Shown: positions 7,419 to 15,948, numbered from the stretch's first letter. The stretch: DNA of 39,318 nucleotides from Clostridiales bacterium (GCA_022786965.1 JALFXH010000131.1:1-39318), one strand, 5' to 3'. Program-made: numbers and translations. Notes: generated by a model from the sequence alone, not told the origin.

Positions 7419-8152
7419 TTGGACATCTCCTCCGTTTGAATTGCGTTGGTGCTGTAGAGCATCACGGTATGTTCCTCAATTTCCTCGTGGGGCAGAATCT
7501 TTACCAGTTCCCCTCCATAGAACACGGCACAACGGTCAGCCACCTGCTGCAGCTCCGGGATTTCCAGGGTGTTGACCAGAATGGTCTTTCCCTGCCGGGC
7601 AAGCTCCAGAATCAGTCGGTAAATTTCCGCTTTCGCGCCTACGTCAATGCCCTGGGTTGGATTGTCCAGCAGCAGAATATCCGCCTGGGTATTGAGCCAC
7701 CGGGCAAGGAACACCTTCTGCTGATTGCCGCCGGACAGACTGGTGATGCCAAGCTCCGGACTAGCAGCCTTGATGGACAGGGCCTGCTTCTGGGTTTCAT
7801 AGCGCCGCAGTTCTTCCCTCTTCACAATGTGGGGGTGGGAAGCGGACAGGGTGTGCTCGGAAAGGTACATATTCTCCAACAGGGTCATATCGGGAATCAC
7901 GCTGTTTTCCTTTCGGTCGGCAGGAAGCATAGCCAGCTTTGCTTTCATAGCGGCATGGATGGAGCCGGTCTTCACCTCCTCTGCTCCCACCGTCCGCTGT
8001 CCGGATTTCACAGATTCTACGCCGAAAATACAGCTGAGCAGTTCGCTGCTGCCGCTGCCCTGCAGACCGGTCAGCCCCAAAATCTCACCCTTTCGGACGG
8101 TGAGGTTCACATGCTTCACGCCATCGCCGGTGAAATCCCGCAACGTAAGCAC
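7415..8152 (-). pseudogene. RbsA/MglA-type sugar ABC ATPase, C-terminal half only
   Basis: About 245 residues match only the second nucleotide-binding domain of a two-domain RbsA/MglA ATPase (usually about 500 residues). Seen are the degenerate Walker A region GLTGLQGSGSSELL, the signature LSGGNQQKV and the Walker B ILLLDNPTQGIDV. The frame continues a few codons upstream as an inter-domain linker (PGEPVLTLRDF) before an in-frame TGA, so the whole first domain has been deleted. The first codon is GTG without an SD. It overlaps the start of the permease (7415-7418), the usual operon order. With half the ATPase gone it is unlikely to power transport. The gap 8153-8308 has no gene. Confidence 0.82.
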
Positions 8153-8308
8153 CGGCTCCCCCGGCTGTTTTTGCGTCTGTCAGGTTATTTCGGTGGGTAC
8201 AAGCGGCAGCGATTTCTCGCTTCCTTCCGATCCTGATGTTCTGTCTTCACCAGGGGCAAAACAGCATTGTGATATGGAGATTCGATGGGAATTCCGAAGA
8301 ATAGGCAC

Positions 8309-10870
8309 TCAGGCTTCCGCTTCCCGCAGGCGTTCCACCACGCTCTGTTTCGCAGCATGGCGGTACATGATGGCGGGAATGGCGTATCCCAGCAGGAGGA
8401 ATATGGGAATCATCAGCAGCACAGGAAGAATCGTGTAGTGATAGCGATAGAACCAATACCCCTGTTCCAGCAGTCTGCCCGCCAGAGGATTGACGGCGGC
8501 GGACAAAAGCCCGGCAATCAGCCCGGAGCCCAGGGTGTACAGCAGTCCCTCCCAAATGAGCATGGCTTTGAGTTGCTTCTGGGTCATGCCCACGGCTTGC
8601 AGCACCGCGAATTCCCGCCGCCGGGACAGGATGGAGGTCATCATGGCGTTAAAGAAATTCAGTACGCCCACGATGCCGATAATGGCGCACAAAAGGCCTC
8701 CCAGCATCACAAAGGTCATCTGAAACTCCCGGAAATGGGCCCGGTGGGTGGCTTTGCTCTCATACATCAGCGGGGAAGAATCCGACGCGGTGAGCTCAGC
8801 AAGATAGCTTTCCGCCGCCGCTTCCGCTTCGGGGTTGGGGGTGTCGAACAGGTAGAGCATGGGCACCACGTTGTCCGCTCCCGCGTCGCGCCGCAGACTT
8901 TCCACGCTCAAAACGGCCTGATAGCCCATGGAGTAGAACTGAGAACCCATGTCGTAGGGTATTTCCACCCAGGCGCAGACTGTGTAGTACACATCATACG
9001 CAGCTTCATACAACCCATAGGTCACCCGGATTTTCTCTCCCACGGCGGGATAATTCTCAGGGTCCACCACATTGCCGTAATCGTCCAGACTGACTTCTAT
9101 GGCAATGGCGTGGCTGTCCGGTTGGGCAAGGGGAGATACATCTCCCTCCAGCACCTTCAGCTTGGAAAGCAGGGCTTTGTCTAGCCCTTCGATCTGGGAG
9201 GATGCGGCGATTTTATCCCCGTCCCGTTTGGCATCTTTCAGCGCTTCCTCCACATCCTGTCCCCGGAGGTAGTGGGCGGCTTCCTCCCGCCAGTATTCCT
9301 CCGGCAGATACATCTTTGCCAGCCCGGTAGAATAGGCAAAGCCGCCCAGGAACTGCTCCGTGTTCTCCCGCACCGGGAGGATATCCTCCTGCGTCAGAGT
9401 GAAGCCCCGATAGTGAAAATAATCTGTGGTGCTGACCACAAAATCCGCGCAGCTTCTCTGACTTAAGTATTTGTCCATGTCAAAACCACCCACAAAGGTG
9501 GCCAGCAGATTCAATAGCACCACCGCCAGAGACAGAGAGAGAATCACCAGCGCGGTTTTCTTTTTGCTTCTTCCCAGGTTCGCCCTTGCCATGGAGAAAG
9601 GGGTTACCTGCCGGGAGGAGCGGGCCTTTTTGCCGGTTTTTGGAACCTCCGAATACCGCACGGCTTCCACAGGGGATACGCGGCCCGCGACCCTGCCGGG
9701 GCGGGTGCAGGACAGCAGAACCGTTAGCAGGGCGAAAGCCGCCGCCCCCAGAAAAATCCAGGGGGAGATGCTGATGGTGGTGTATTTCCCGCTCATGATA
9801 GAGCCGGACAGGGCAACGGGCACTGCCAGAACGCCTACGCCATAGCCCAGCAGCAGACCCACCGGGATGCCAACTCCGCTGAGGATCAGCGCCTGCTGCC
9901 GGATGATCCGGCGCAGCTGCCGTGGGGTCACGCCGATGGTTTTCAGAAGGCCATAGTAGCGGATATCCCCGGCCACAGAAATCTGAAAGATATTGTAGAT
10001 CACTAAGTATCCGGTGAAGGTCACCACCACCAGCACGGCGATCACCGCAAGAATCCCCTCCGCGTCCATGGTGTCCCCCAACTGGGTGGCTGTGTAGCCC
10101 CAGTTGACGCCGATGCGCAGCTGGTCTGCTCTGTCCCCCACGCTGTAGCCGCAGTCCTCACCGATTTTCGTGAGGGTATTTTCAATATCAAGAGAGCTGG
10201 ACAGCATGACGCTTAAATCCGTGCGGAAAGGCTCCATGCCCTCCGATATCGCCATGGCTTCTATATGGTTGACATAATCTTGGGACACGTTCAAAAAATG
10301 CACTGCCAGCAGCTCGTCATATTCCCACCAGCCCACCAGGGTAAAGGTGTCCGTTACATCCCGTCCCAGCTGATTTTTATCGGTCAGGGAGTAGGTCAGC
10401 GTAACCTCTGCCCCCAGCTCCGGGGTAACTCCCAACAGAGCCAGAGCCTTGGTGTCCATGGTGATTTCCTTGCCGCTGGTGGGCATTCTTCCCACAGTTG
10501 GGACAGCGTAGCCCCATTTGGCGGTGTTGTCGTCCATGAAGCTGACCTCGCCGTAATCCTTGGCAAAGATGCCGCTGGTACAGATACCGATGACCGTCCG
10601 CCTGCCCACTGCTTTCACCTTGGGATGGGCGGACAGCGTTTTGATCTGGGCCTCGTCCACATCCTTGAAGGAACCGTGGGCGTAGGTACCCACACTGCGG
10701 AACTGGTAATTCTGGTTGGTTTCGTTGATGGAAAGAACGATGGTAAACAGGGAGGTAAACAGCAGCGTAGTCAGAGCGATGGCGACAATGGCAATGAGGT
10801 TCCGTTTCCGGGAGGCAAGCAATGTTTTGAAGCTTAAGCGGCGGATGCAGCCGCGATTTTTCACGTTCAT
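8309..10870 (-). CDS. FtsX-like ABC transporter permease, large (853 residues)
   Basis: The protein has the duplicated FtsX/MacB permease layout. One membrane segment near residues 22-46 is followed by a large extracytoplasmic region, then three membrane segments (about 275-400). A second half has one segment near 450, another large external domain and three segments (about 725-845). The ATG at 10870 has GAGGTG 8 bases upstream; a GTG at 10879 overlapping the ATPase stop is the alternative. Together with the ATPase encoded just upstream it forms an ABC complex of the lipoprotein-release or antimicrobial-peptide-resistance superfamily. It is larger than BceB-type permeases (about 650 residues, ten segments), so calling it a bacitracin pump would be an over-reach. 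The neighbouring two-component pair probably controls it. Confidence 0.9.
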   Translation of the reverse strand: MNVKNRGCIRRLSFKTLLASRKRNLIAIVAIALTTLLFTSLFTIVLSINETNQNYQFRSVGTYAHGSFKDVDEAQIKTLSAHPKVKAVGRRTVIGICTSGIFAKDYGEVSFMDDNTAKWGYAVPTVGRMPTSGKEITMDTKALALLGVTPELGAEVTLTYSLTDKNQLGRDVTDTFTLVGWWEYDELLAVHFLNVSQDYVNHIEAMAISEGMEPFRTDLSVMLSSSLDIENTLTKIGEDCGYSVGDRADQLRIGVNWGYTATQLGDTMDAEGILAVIAVLVVVTFTGYLVIYNIFQISVAGDIRYYGLLKTIGVTPRQLRRIIRQQALILSGVGIPVGLLLGYGVGVLAVPVALSGSIMSGKYTTISISPWIFLGAAAFALLTVLLSCTRPGRVAGRVSPVEAVRYSEVPKTGKKARSSRQVTPFSMARANLGRSKKKTALVILSLSLAVVLLNLLATFVGGFDMDKYLSQRSCADFVVSTTDYFHYRGFTLTQEDILPVRENTEQFLGGFAYSTGLAKMYLPEEYWREEAAHYLRGQDVEEALKDAKRDGDKIAASSQIEGLDKALLSKLKVLEGDVSPLAQPDSHAIAIEVSLDDYGNVVDPENYPAVGEKIRVTYGLYEAAYDVYYTVCAWVEIPYDMGSQFYSMGYQAVLSVESLRRDAGADNVVPMLYLFDTPNPEAEAAAESYLAELTASDSSPLMYESKATHRAHFREFQMTFVMLGGLLCAIIGIVGVLNFFNAMMTSILSRRREFAVLQAVGMTQKQLKAMLIWEGLLYTLGSGLIAGLLSAAVNPLAGRLLEQGYWFYRYHYTILPVLLMIPIFLLLGYAIPAIMYRHAAKQSVVERLREAEA

Positions 10871-10875
10871 ACCGC

Positions 10876-11547
10876 TCACCTCGCCTTCACAATCCGTCCG
10901 TCCTCAATCCGGATGATCCGGTCTGCCATCTGGGCGATTTCCTCGTTGTGGGTGATCATGACGATGGTCTGGGAGAACTTCTGGCTGGTGACCTTCAATA
11001 GCCCCAGCACATCCTGACTGGTACGGGAGTCCAGATTGCCTGTGGGTTCGTCCGCCAGAATGATGGCGGGGGCCGCCGCCAGCGCCCGGGCAATGGCTAC
11101 CCGCTGCTGCTGACCGCCGGAAAGCTGACTGGGAAGAGCATCCAGCCGTCCGTCCAGACCCAGAGTTTTTACAATTCTTTCGATAAACCCTTCGTCCACG
11201 TTTTTTCCGTCCAGTTGGATGGGCAGGACGATGTTTTCATATACATTCAGCACCGGGACGAGGTTGTAGCTCTGAAAGACAAAGCCGATTTTCCTTCTGC
11301 GGAAAATGGTCAGCGCTTCATCTTTCAGCCCAAAGATGTCCTTGCCGTCCACGGTGACGCTGCCTTCTGTGGGACGGTCAAGGCCGCCCAGCATGTGGAG
11401 CAATGTGGACTTACCGGAACCGGAGGTGCCCACAATGGCCACAAATTCTCCGTTTTCCACGCTCAAATTCACACCGTCCAGCGCCCGGACTTCCGTATCG
11501 CCGGAGCCGTAAATTTTTCGCAAATCCTTAGTTTCCAAAATACGCAT
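10876..11547 (-). CDS. ABC transporter ATP-binding protein (MacB/LolD type)
   Basis: A protein of 223 residues with Walker A GTSGSGKST (40-48), signature LSGGQQQRVAIARAL and Walker B IILADEPTGNLDS, plus the switch histidine in MITHNEE. The sequence is typical of the ATPases that pair with FtsX/MacB/BceB-like permeases. The ATG at 11547 has GGAGG 8-9 bases upstream; a longer frame to 11583 lacks an SD. Its stop lies 5 bases from the permease start, so the two are one transcription and translation unit. It hydrolyses ATP to drive mechanical work on an envelope or extracellular substrate; the substrate is not readable. Confidence 0.93.
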   Translation of the reverse strand: MRILETKDLRKIYGSGDTEVRALDGVNLSVENGEFVAIVGTSGSGKSTLLHMLGGLDRPTEGSVTVDGKDIFGLKDEALTIFRRRKIGFVFQSYNLVPVLNVYENIVLPIQLDGKNVDEGFIERIVKTLGLDGRLDALPSQLSGGQQQRVAIARALAAAPAIILADEPTGNLDSRTSQDVLGLLKVTSQKFSQTIVMITHNEEIAQMADRIIRIEDGRIVKAR

Positions 11548-11655
11548 AGAATCGCCTCCATAGGGAAAAGTCTGTACTGTCATTTGACACTACAGACTTT
11601 ACCATGGGAATCTTTCCACATTCTGTCAGAAATCTAACAGTTTTGAAAGATTTTA

Positions 11656-11765
11656 GGTAAGCCTTCCCCTCTGGGGAAGGTGGCAGCCCGGAGGGCTGAC
11701 GGAAGAGGGCAATTCCTCTCCCGGCCTCGCGGATGCTCGGCCACCCTCCCCAAAGGGGAGGGCTT
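11656..11765. repeat. Paired inverted-repeat element in the kinase-ATPase gap
   Basis: Left arm AAGCCTTCCCC-TCT-GGGGAAGG... and right arm ...CCTCCCC-AAA-GGGGAGGGCTT are inverted copies of each other, and each arm is itself a hairpin. The interior is GC-rich (CAGCCCGGAGGGCTG). The right arm touches the stop codon of the histidine kinase gene. A related arm occurs at 39257-39318, so this is a dispersed family, probably a non-coding palindromic repeat of Clostridia that may also act as a terminator between kinase and ABC genes. Positions 11584-11655 hold no gene. Confidence 0.7.
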
Positions 11766-12650
11766 CTATCTGGGCAGAAATAGTGAAAAAGTGCTGCCCA
11801 CACCTGGCTGAGAGCTGACCTTCACATAGCCGCCCTGACCCTCGGCGATTTGCCGCACCAGGTACAGCCCGATGCCCACGCCTTCCTCTTCTGCGTGTTC
11901 CGTGCCACGATAAAACCGCTGGAACACTTTTGGCTGTTCCTCCTCGGGGATTCCCGGCCCGGTATCACTGACATGAATGGCGGAGAACATCTGATAGGCA
12001 GTAGCCGTTACGGAAACCCTTCCGCCAGAGCGAGTGTACTTCACGGCGTTGTCCAGCAGATTGTAGACCGCTTCTTCCGTCCATTTTGGGTCAAAGACAG
12101 CGTCGGCATCCGTGGGTTCCAGGGTGATTTGGATGTCCTTCGCCGCCGCCTTTGGGGTAATCTGGGAAAGAGCGGTATTGATTACGGTTTGCAAATTACC
12201 CTCTGCCGGGTGCAGGGCAATGACCCCGGATTCCAACCGGGAGGTTTTCACCAGCGCATCGATGAGGCTTTGAAGCTTCTTCGTCTGCCCCTCCAATGCA
12301 TCCAGGCAATCCCGGTTCCCTGGCTGCTCCAGAAGAAGCTGGGTGTACAGCAGGATGTTGGCAATGGGGGTTTTGGTCTGGTGGGAGATGTCCCCGATGA
12401 GGGCTTTCAGCTTCTCCTTTTCCGTCTGGACATTTCTGGCGGAAACCGTGGACGCCGCAAGGTAGTGGGCCAGCTTGCTTTCCAGCGCGGAGAGCATGGT
12501 TTCGTCAAAGCTGGCCTCCGTAAAATCCCCCTGCATGGCGATGTCCAGCATCCGGTTCAGGTTTTCCAGAATCCGCCGGGTGCGCCGGCGATACCACAAT
12601 ACAACTCCAACCGCAAGCAAAATGGAAACCGCCAGGATTGCGTATGTCAT
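11766..12650 (-). CDS. Sensor histidine kinase
   Basis: A protein of 294 residues. One membrane segment (about 3-19) is followed directly by an HAMP-like or linker helix region, the phosphoacceptor H-box DISHQTKTP (H90) and the ATPase boxes NLLDNAVKYT, DTGPGIP and GVGIGLYLV. There is no extracytoplasmic sensing domain. It therefore probably senses through the membrane or through a partner, which is known for kinases that work with ABC transporters as co-sensors. The ATG lies one base after the stop of the response regulator gene (TGATATG). It would phosphorylate that regulator and thereby control the ABC genes downstream. Confidence 0.92.
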   Translation of the reverse strand: MTYAILAVSILLAVGVVLWYRRRTRRILENLNRMLDIAMQGDFTEASFDETMLSALESKLAHYLAASTVSARNVQTEKEKLKALIGDISHQTKTPIANILLYTQLLLEQPGNRDCLDALEGQTKKLQSLIDALVKTSRLESGVIALHPAEGNLQTVINTALSQITPKAAAKDIQITLEPTDADAVFDPKWTEEAVYNLLDNAVKYTRSGGRVSVTATAYQMFSAIHVSDTGPGIPEEEQPKVFQRFYRGTEHAEEEGVGIGLYLVRQIAEGQGGYVKVSSQPGVGSTFSLFLPR

Positions 12651-12651
12651 A

Positions 12652-13329
12652 TCACTTCACCGCCCAGGTGTAACCGATGCCGTACACCGTTTTCAAATAT
12701 CGGGGACTGGAAGGCGTGTCCTCCAGTTTGCCGCGCAGCCGCTTGACGGTGACGGACAGGGCATTTTCGTCCACGAATTCCGAGCCGTCTGTCCAGACGC
12801 GGTCCACCAGTGTCGCACGGGACAAGGTTTGTCCCCGGTTTTCCAACAGAAGCCGCAGCAGCTTCTGTTCCGTCTTGCTCAGTTCAATGGGTTGCCCATC
12901 CTTGCGGAACTCCATCCGGTCAAAGTCAAAGGTAAAGGAATCGATGGCAAAGCAGGCGGCTTTTCCAGCGGTGCCACGCCGCAGCTGGGCGTTCACCCTT
13001 GCCCGCAAGATCGCCAGAGAAAAAGGCTTTGTGATGTAATCGTCCGCCCCGGATTCCAAGCCCGTGACAACATCCATTTCCATATCGTTGGCGGTCAGCA
13101 GAATCACGGGAACGGTGCTTGTTTTGCGAACCTGCTCCAGCAGCTCCAGGCCGCTACCGTCGGGCAGGTTTACGTCCAGAATCAGCAGGTCAAAGCCGTT
13201 TTCCGCAAGCGCGCTGCGTGCCTGCGCCAGCGTGCGGCACAGCTGTGTCTGCACTGATGGGCTTTGCAGCGCCAGACGAATACCGTTTCCCAGTGTGGTA
13301 TCATCTTCCAGGAGGAGTATCTTCTGCAT
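12652..13329 (-). CDS. OmpR/PhoB family response regulator
   Basis: A protein of 225 residues. The receiver domain (about 1-115) has the acidic pair EDD (8-10), phosphoacceptor D52 in LLILDVNLPDGSG, and the conserved lysine in ITKPFS. The C-terminal winged helix (about 125-223) ends LKTVYGIGYTW, as in OmpR-type regulators. The ATG at 13329 has AAGGTG about 6 bases upstream; a GTG at 13338 is less likely. It is the first gene of the minus-strand unit regulator-kinase-ATPase-permease and probably activates its own operon. Confidence 0.93.
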   Translation of the reverse strand: MQKILLLEDDTTLGNGIRLALQSPSVQTQLCRTLAQARSALAENGFDLLILDVNLPDGSGLELLEQVRKTSTVPVILLTANDMEMDVVTGLESGADDYITKPFSLAILRARVNAQLRRGTAGKAACFAIDSFTFDFDRMEFRKDGQPIELSKTEQKLLRLLLENRGQTLSRATLVDRVWTDGSEFVDENALSVTVKRLRGKLEDTPSSPRYLKTVYGIGYTWAVK

Positions 13330-13355
13330 GGCAGACACCTTCTTCCGTTTTCTAC

Positions 13356-13384
13356 ATCATAGCACAGGAAAACGGGAAAGTCGA
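13356..13384 (-). promoter_or_regulatory. Promoter of the two-component/ABC operon
   Basis: On the minus strand TCGACT (13384-13379) and TATGAT (13361-13356) are 17 bases apart, with a TGC extension before the -10 box. It sits 27 bases before the response regulator ATG. The adjacent stretch 13385-13580 has no supported gene. It holds a perfect 8-base hairpin ACGGAAAC/GTTTCCGT (13542-13564), possibly the end of the upstream ATPase transcript but without a T-run. Confidence 0.7.
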
Positions 13385-13580
13385 TGCCGGCAATTCTTAA
13401 GTCTTTCTTATCGTCCGGACCACGGCATAGCCGCAAACAGCAGAAACACCGCTAATACCATGGCGAATTTGCCCCGAACTGTCGTCAAAAAGGTATCTGA
13501 GGAAAGGACAGACAGCACAATACCATTCAGGACGGTTTGTTACGGAAACCCTTGATGTTTCCGTGGAGCGGCAGTTTTCC

Positions 13581-15527
13581 TCAATAGGACTTGTGGTACA
13601 GTTCGTAGCCAATCTCCCGCAGCAGCAGGGGAATCTGGCGGATTTCCCGACGAATGAAGTCCCGGGTTTCCTCCGGCAGATCCTCGTAGGGCACCAGTTC
13701 GCTGGAGTGCTTCAGCTCCGGGTCCGTATCGCCTGCCTGCCAGCCGTCCATGTACTTATCGTTCATCCAGCGGTCATGTTCCACCTTGGACAGCTCCTCC
13801 AAGTCGGGGCCGTAGAGTTCTGTCACCGCGTCGGCGGAATTGGGAACGATGGGACGGATGCCGATTCGGGTGTCGAAGGACACCAGATACTCGCCCATGT
13901 ACCGGATGCGGGAGCGGTAGCTTTCCTTGTAGCACTCTTTGAGGCTGTCCCAGTCTGCCAGCTCCTCCCGGACAGAAACCTCCGGGGCGGTGCTCTCCGG
14001 CTGAAGACTCTGCATTTCCAGCCACCGCTTCTGATAGTTTTCGTGGGCAGTCCGGGCGTAGGTCTCCACCATTTCGCCCATGATCTGCTCAAAAATCAGC
14101 TTTCTGCGGAAGTCCTCCACATCCAGATGGATGTCCAGCTGGGTGTCCATAGGCAGGTTGGAGGGGGTGAACCGCTTCTCGCTGGACAGGCGGCACATGG
14201 CCAGCACAAAGCCCAGTGACCGGGCGTCGTGACGATACTCCGATACCCGCAGCAGTGCGGACAGCAGGGAGTGGGAGATGTTGACCCGCCCGGTTTCCGG
14301 GTCGTAGATGCTGGGAACATTGCGGACGATCTGGGTTCTCAGCACCATGGCCCGCCGGATGATGTAGCTTCGGTCGGACACATCCGTGCGGTTTAAGCTG
14401 CGGACATTCAGAATGCCCTTCAGACGGCTGACAAAGTCCGGCCCCTTCACCTTCATAAAGGCGGCGTATTCCTCGGAATCGCTGCGGACGCTAAACTCCT
14501 TGAAGGTATGGGCGGTGCCGCCGGCAAAGACAAACACCGCCCGGTCAATGAGCCGGGTTCTGCCCTTGGTGGTGTACTCGCCGTCCTGCATGGGAGCCAG
14601 GAAGTACCGCAGCCAGCCCCGGCTGATGCCCTCCAGTTCGCTGTCGAATTCATCGAAGAACACCAGCGGGATTCTGCCCTTGGCGCAGTTGATGGCTTCG
14701 TCCAGGGCTTCAAAGAAGTCCTGGGGGTCGCCGCACTGGGACAGATTGATGGAGGATACCTCGAAAATGCCGCTGGTGGCGGCGATCTGCCGGACGCCGA
14801 AGGACTTGCCGGAGCCGGGATAGCCGAACACCGCAATGGACAGGGGCTGAATCTGCTCCCCGGGCTCGGCGTTGTTGCAGCGCAGAATGTACTCATCCAT
14901 CAGCGCCTGAATGGTATTGTAGTTCTCCATCTCGCTTTTGTCCACGGTGGCGAGATTGTTATAGCGGCACACCGGCACATTTTTGAACAGGGTGTCCGTG
15001 CCCTCCACCACGATTTTCTCCGCCACCCGCAGATATCTGCCCGGCTCGGTTTTGCAGTATTCATCCAAAATGCAGAAGGGGGAGGTGCCTGCCACCAATG
15101 CCTTGAGGCTCCGCTCGGGGACAGCCACGGAGGTGATCTCTCCCTTTTTCCAACGGGCGTGAATACTCTTGAGGACGGCGTACAGGTTTGCGTCCTCGCT
15201 CAGGGTGGAGCACTCCCGTTTCTCCGGGGTGAAATACAGCGTCCACTTGCCCTGACTGAGAACCAGCGCCCCTTCCTCGTTGAGAAGAACCACCATTTCG
15301 CTGCGGTTTCTCAGGGGACGCAGGGTGTCGTTGGTTGCCAGCTGAACCAGAAATTCATCTACGGTGCGCTCGTAGGATATATTACGGCTGATGGGAAAAT
15401 CCAGGGCCCGCAGGTGGTCCATGGTCATCAGCGGAATGCGTTCATCGGAGAAGGCCTCCTTCAGGCGTTTCCCGGAAATATACTCACAATATTGCTTCTT
15501 TTCCTTAATTATAATAAAAATCACCAT
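13581..15527 (-). CDS. AAA-type ATPase with C-terminal RyR domain
   Basis: About 648 residues if started at the ATG at 15527. A region near residues 30-120 (HLRAL...ISRNISYERT...VVLLNEEGALVL) resembles part of a ribokinase-like fold. A P-loop ATPase follows with Walker A GYPGSGKS (235-242) and Walker B IPLVFFDEFDSE (about 286-297). The last 73 or so residues match the RyR (ryanodine receptor repeat) domain: EHDRWMNDKYMDGWQAG ... HSSELVPYEDLPEETRD ... IPLLLREIGYEL. Prokaryotic RyR domains have been proposed, from comparative genomics, to sense nucleotide-derived ligands in conflict systems; no function is proven here. The start is uncertain. No SD precedes 15527, and an ATG at 15428 is the alternative. 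The frame continues open to 15620, so the N-terminus may be truncated relative to longer relatives. No co-transcribed partner is seen. Confidence 0.72.
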   Translation of the reverse strand: MVIFIIIKEKKQYCEYISGKRLKEAFSDERIPLMTMDHLRALDFPISRNISYERTVDEFLVQLATNDTLRPLRNRSEMVVLLNEEGALVLSQGKWTLYFTPEKRECSTLSEDANLYAVLKSIHARWKKGEITSVAVPERSLKALVAGTSPFCILDEYCKTEPGRYLRVAEKIVVEGTDTLFKNVPVCRYNNLATVDKSEMENYNTIQALMDEYILRCNNAEPGEQIQPLSIAVFGYPGSGKSFGVRQIAATSGIFEVSSINLSQCGDPQDFFEALDEAINCAKGRIPLVFFDEFDSELEGISRGWLRYFLAPMQDGEYTTKGRTRLIDRAVFVFAGGTAHTFKEFSVRSDSEEYAAFMKVKGPDFVSRLKGILNVRSLNRTDVSDRSYIIRRAMVLRTQIVRNVPSIYDPETGRVNISHSLLSALLRVSEYRHDARSLGFVLAMCRLSSEKRFTPSNLPMDTQLDIHLDVEDFRRKLIFEQIMGEMVETYARTAHENYQKRWLEMQSLQPESTAPEVSVREELADWDSLKECYKESYRSRIRYMGEYLVSFDTRIGIRPIVPNSADAVTELYGPDLEELSKVEHDRWMNDKYMDGWQAGDTDPELKHSSELVPYEDLPEETRDFIRREIRQIPLLLREIGYELYHKSY

Positions 15528-15591
15528 CGATTCTGAAAATAAATTTGAAATCCGCCGGCTTCTGCTTTCACAGCTCCCTGACGTTCCGGCT

Positions 15592-15620
15592 ATATTAGCG
15601 CATCCGGCACCCGCTGTCAA
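15592..15620 (-). promoter_or_regulatory. Promoter of the AAA-RyR gene
   Basis: On the minus strand a consensus TTGACA (15620-15615) and TAATAT (15597-15592) are separated by 17 bases. Transcription would begin near 15585 and give a leader of about 60 bases to the ATG at 15527. A second AT-rich TATAAT lies near 15510 inside the proposed coding region, which adds doubt about the start codon. Confidence 0.6.
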
Positions 15621-15699
15621 TCATTTCCTGTCATCGTTTTCAGAAGGTTCACAATTGGATAACACGCTAAAAGGGCCAGTGAGCCGGGGACAAATCCGC

Positions 15700-15825
15700 C
15701 ATCGAGACCGGAATTGCTCCAAGCATCTGACCCTGTCCACCTGCTCCGGCGCTGGCTATGAAACCCGCTGGGTGGTTCAGGCCCCACTGAAAATGGAGCA
15801 GGTGCTCTGTGCCGGAGAATCATGA
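15700..15825 (+). pseudogene. Class B sortase C-terminal remnant
   Basis: About 40 codons read ...HLTLSTCSGAGYETRWVVQAPL... and end in TGA. TLSTC followed by a tyrosine/arginine stretch (GYETRWVVQ) is the catalytic cysteine and arginine segment of class B sortases, which attach proteins to the cell wall. Everything upstream of this segment (signal/membrane anchor and catalytic histidine) is missing. The surrounding frame has no start that makes sense, so it is a fragment of a once larger gene, probably cut off by rearrangement next to the AAA-RyR gene. Confidence 0.7.
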
Positions 15826-15854
15826 AACATCTGAACCGGAAAGGCAGGGAAGAG

Positions 15855-15880
15855 GAAAAGCCTCCCTCAAAGAGGGAGGC
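15855..15880 (-). terminator. Hairpin with minus-strand T-run
   Basis: GCCTCCCTC (15860-15868) pairs perfectly with GAGGGAGGC (15872-15880) around an AAA loop. On the minus strand the stem is followed by TTTTCC, so it works as an intrinsic terminator in that direction. The plus-strand flank lacks a T-run. The core resembles an arm of the dispersed repeats at 11656 and 39257. Confidence 0.55.
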
Positions 15881-15948
15881 AATCAAGTGGATCAGTGAAA
15901 AAAGCGAACCGCTCACGGTCTGATATGCTCCATGGCCAAGATTGCGGC

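Noticed and set aside
13397-13612. Small minus-strand frame between the response regulator and the AAA-RyR gene
   Set aside because: No SD and no motif; one alternative frame gives a hydrophobic stretch that could be a decayed membrane peptide, but the evidence is too thin.
15540-15580. Leader peptide with GTG start before the AAA-RyR ATG
   Set aside because: The GGGAG before the GTG is only two bases away, too close for an SD.
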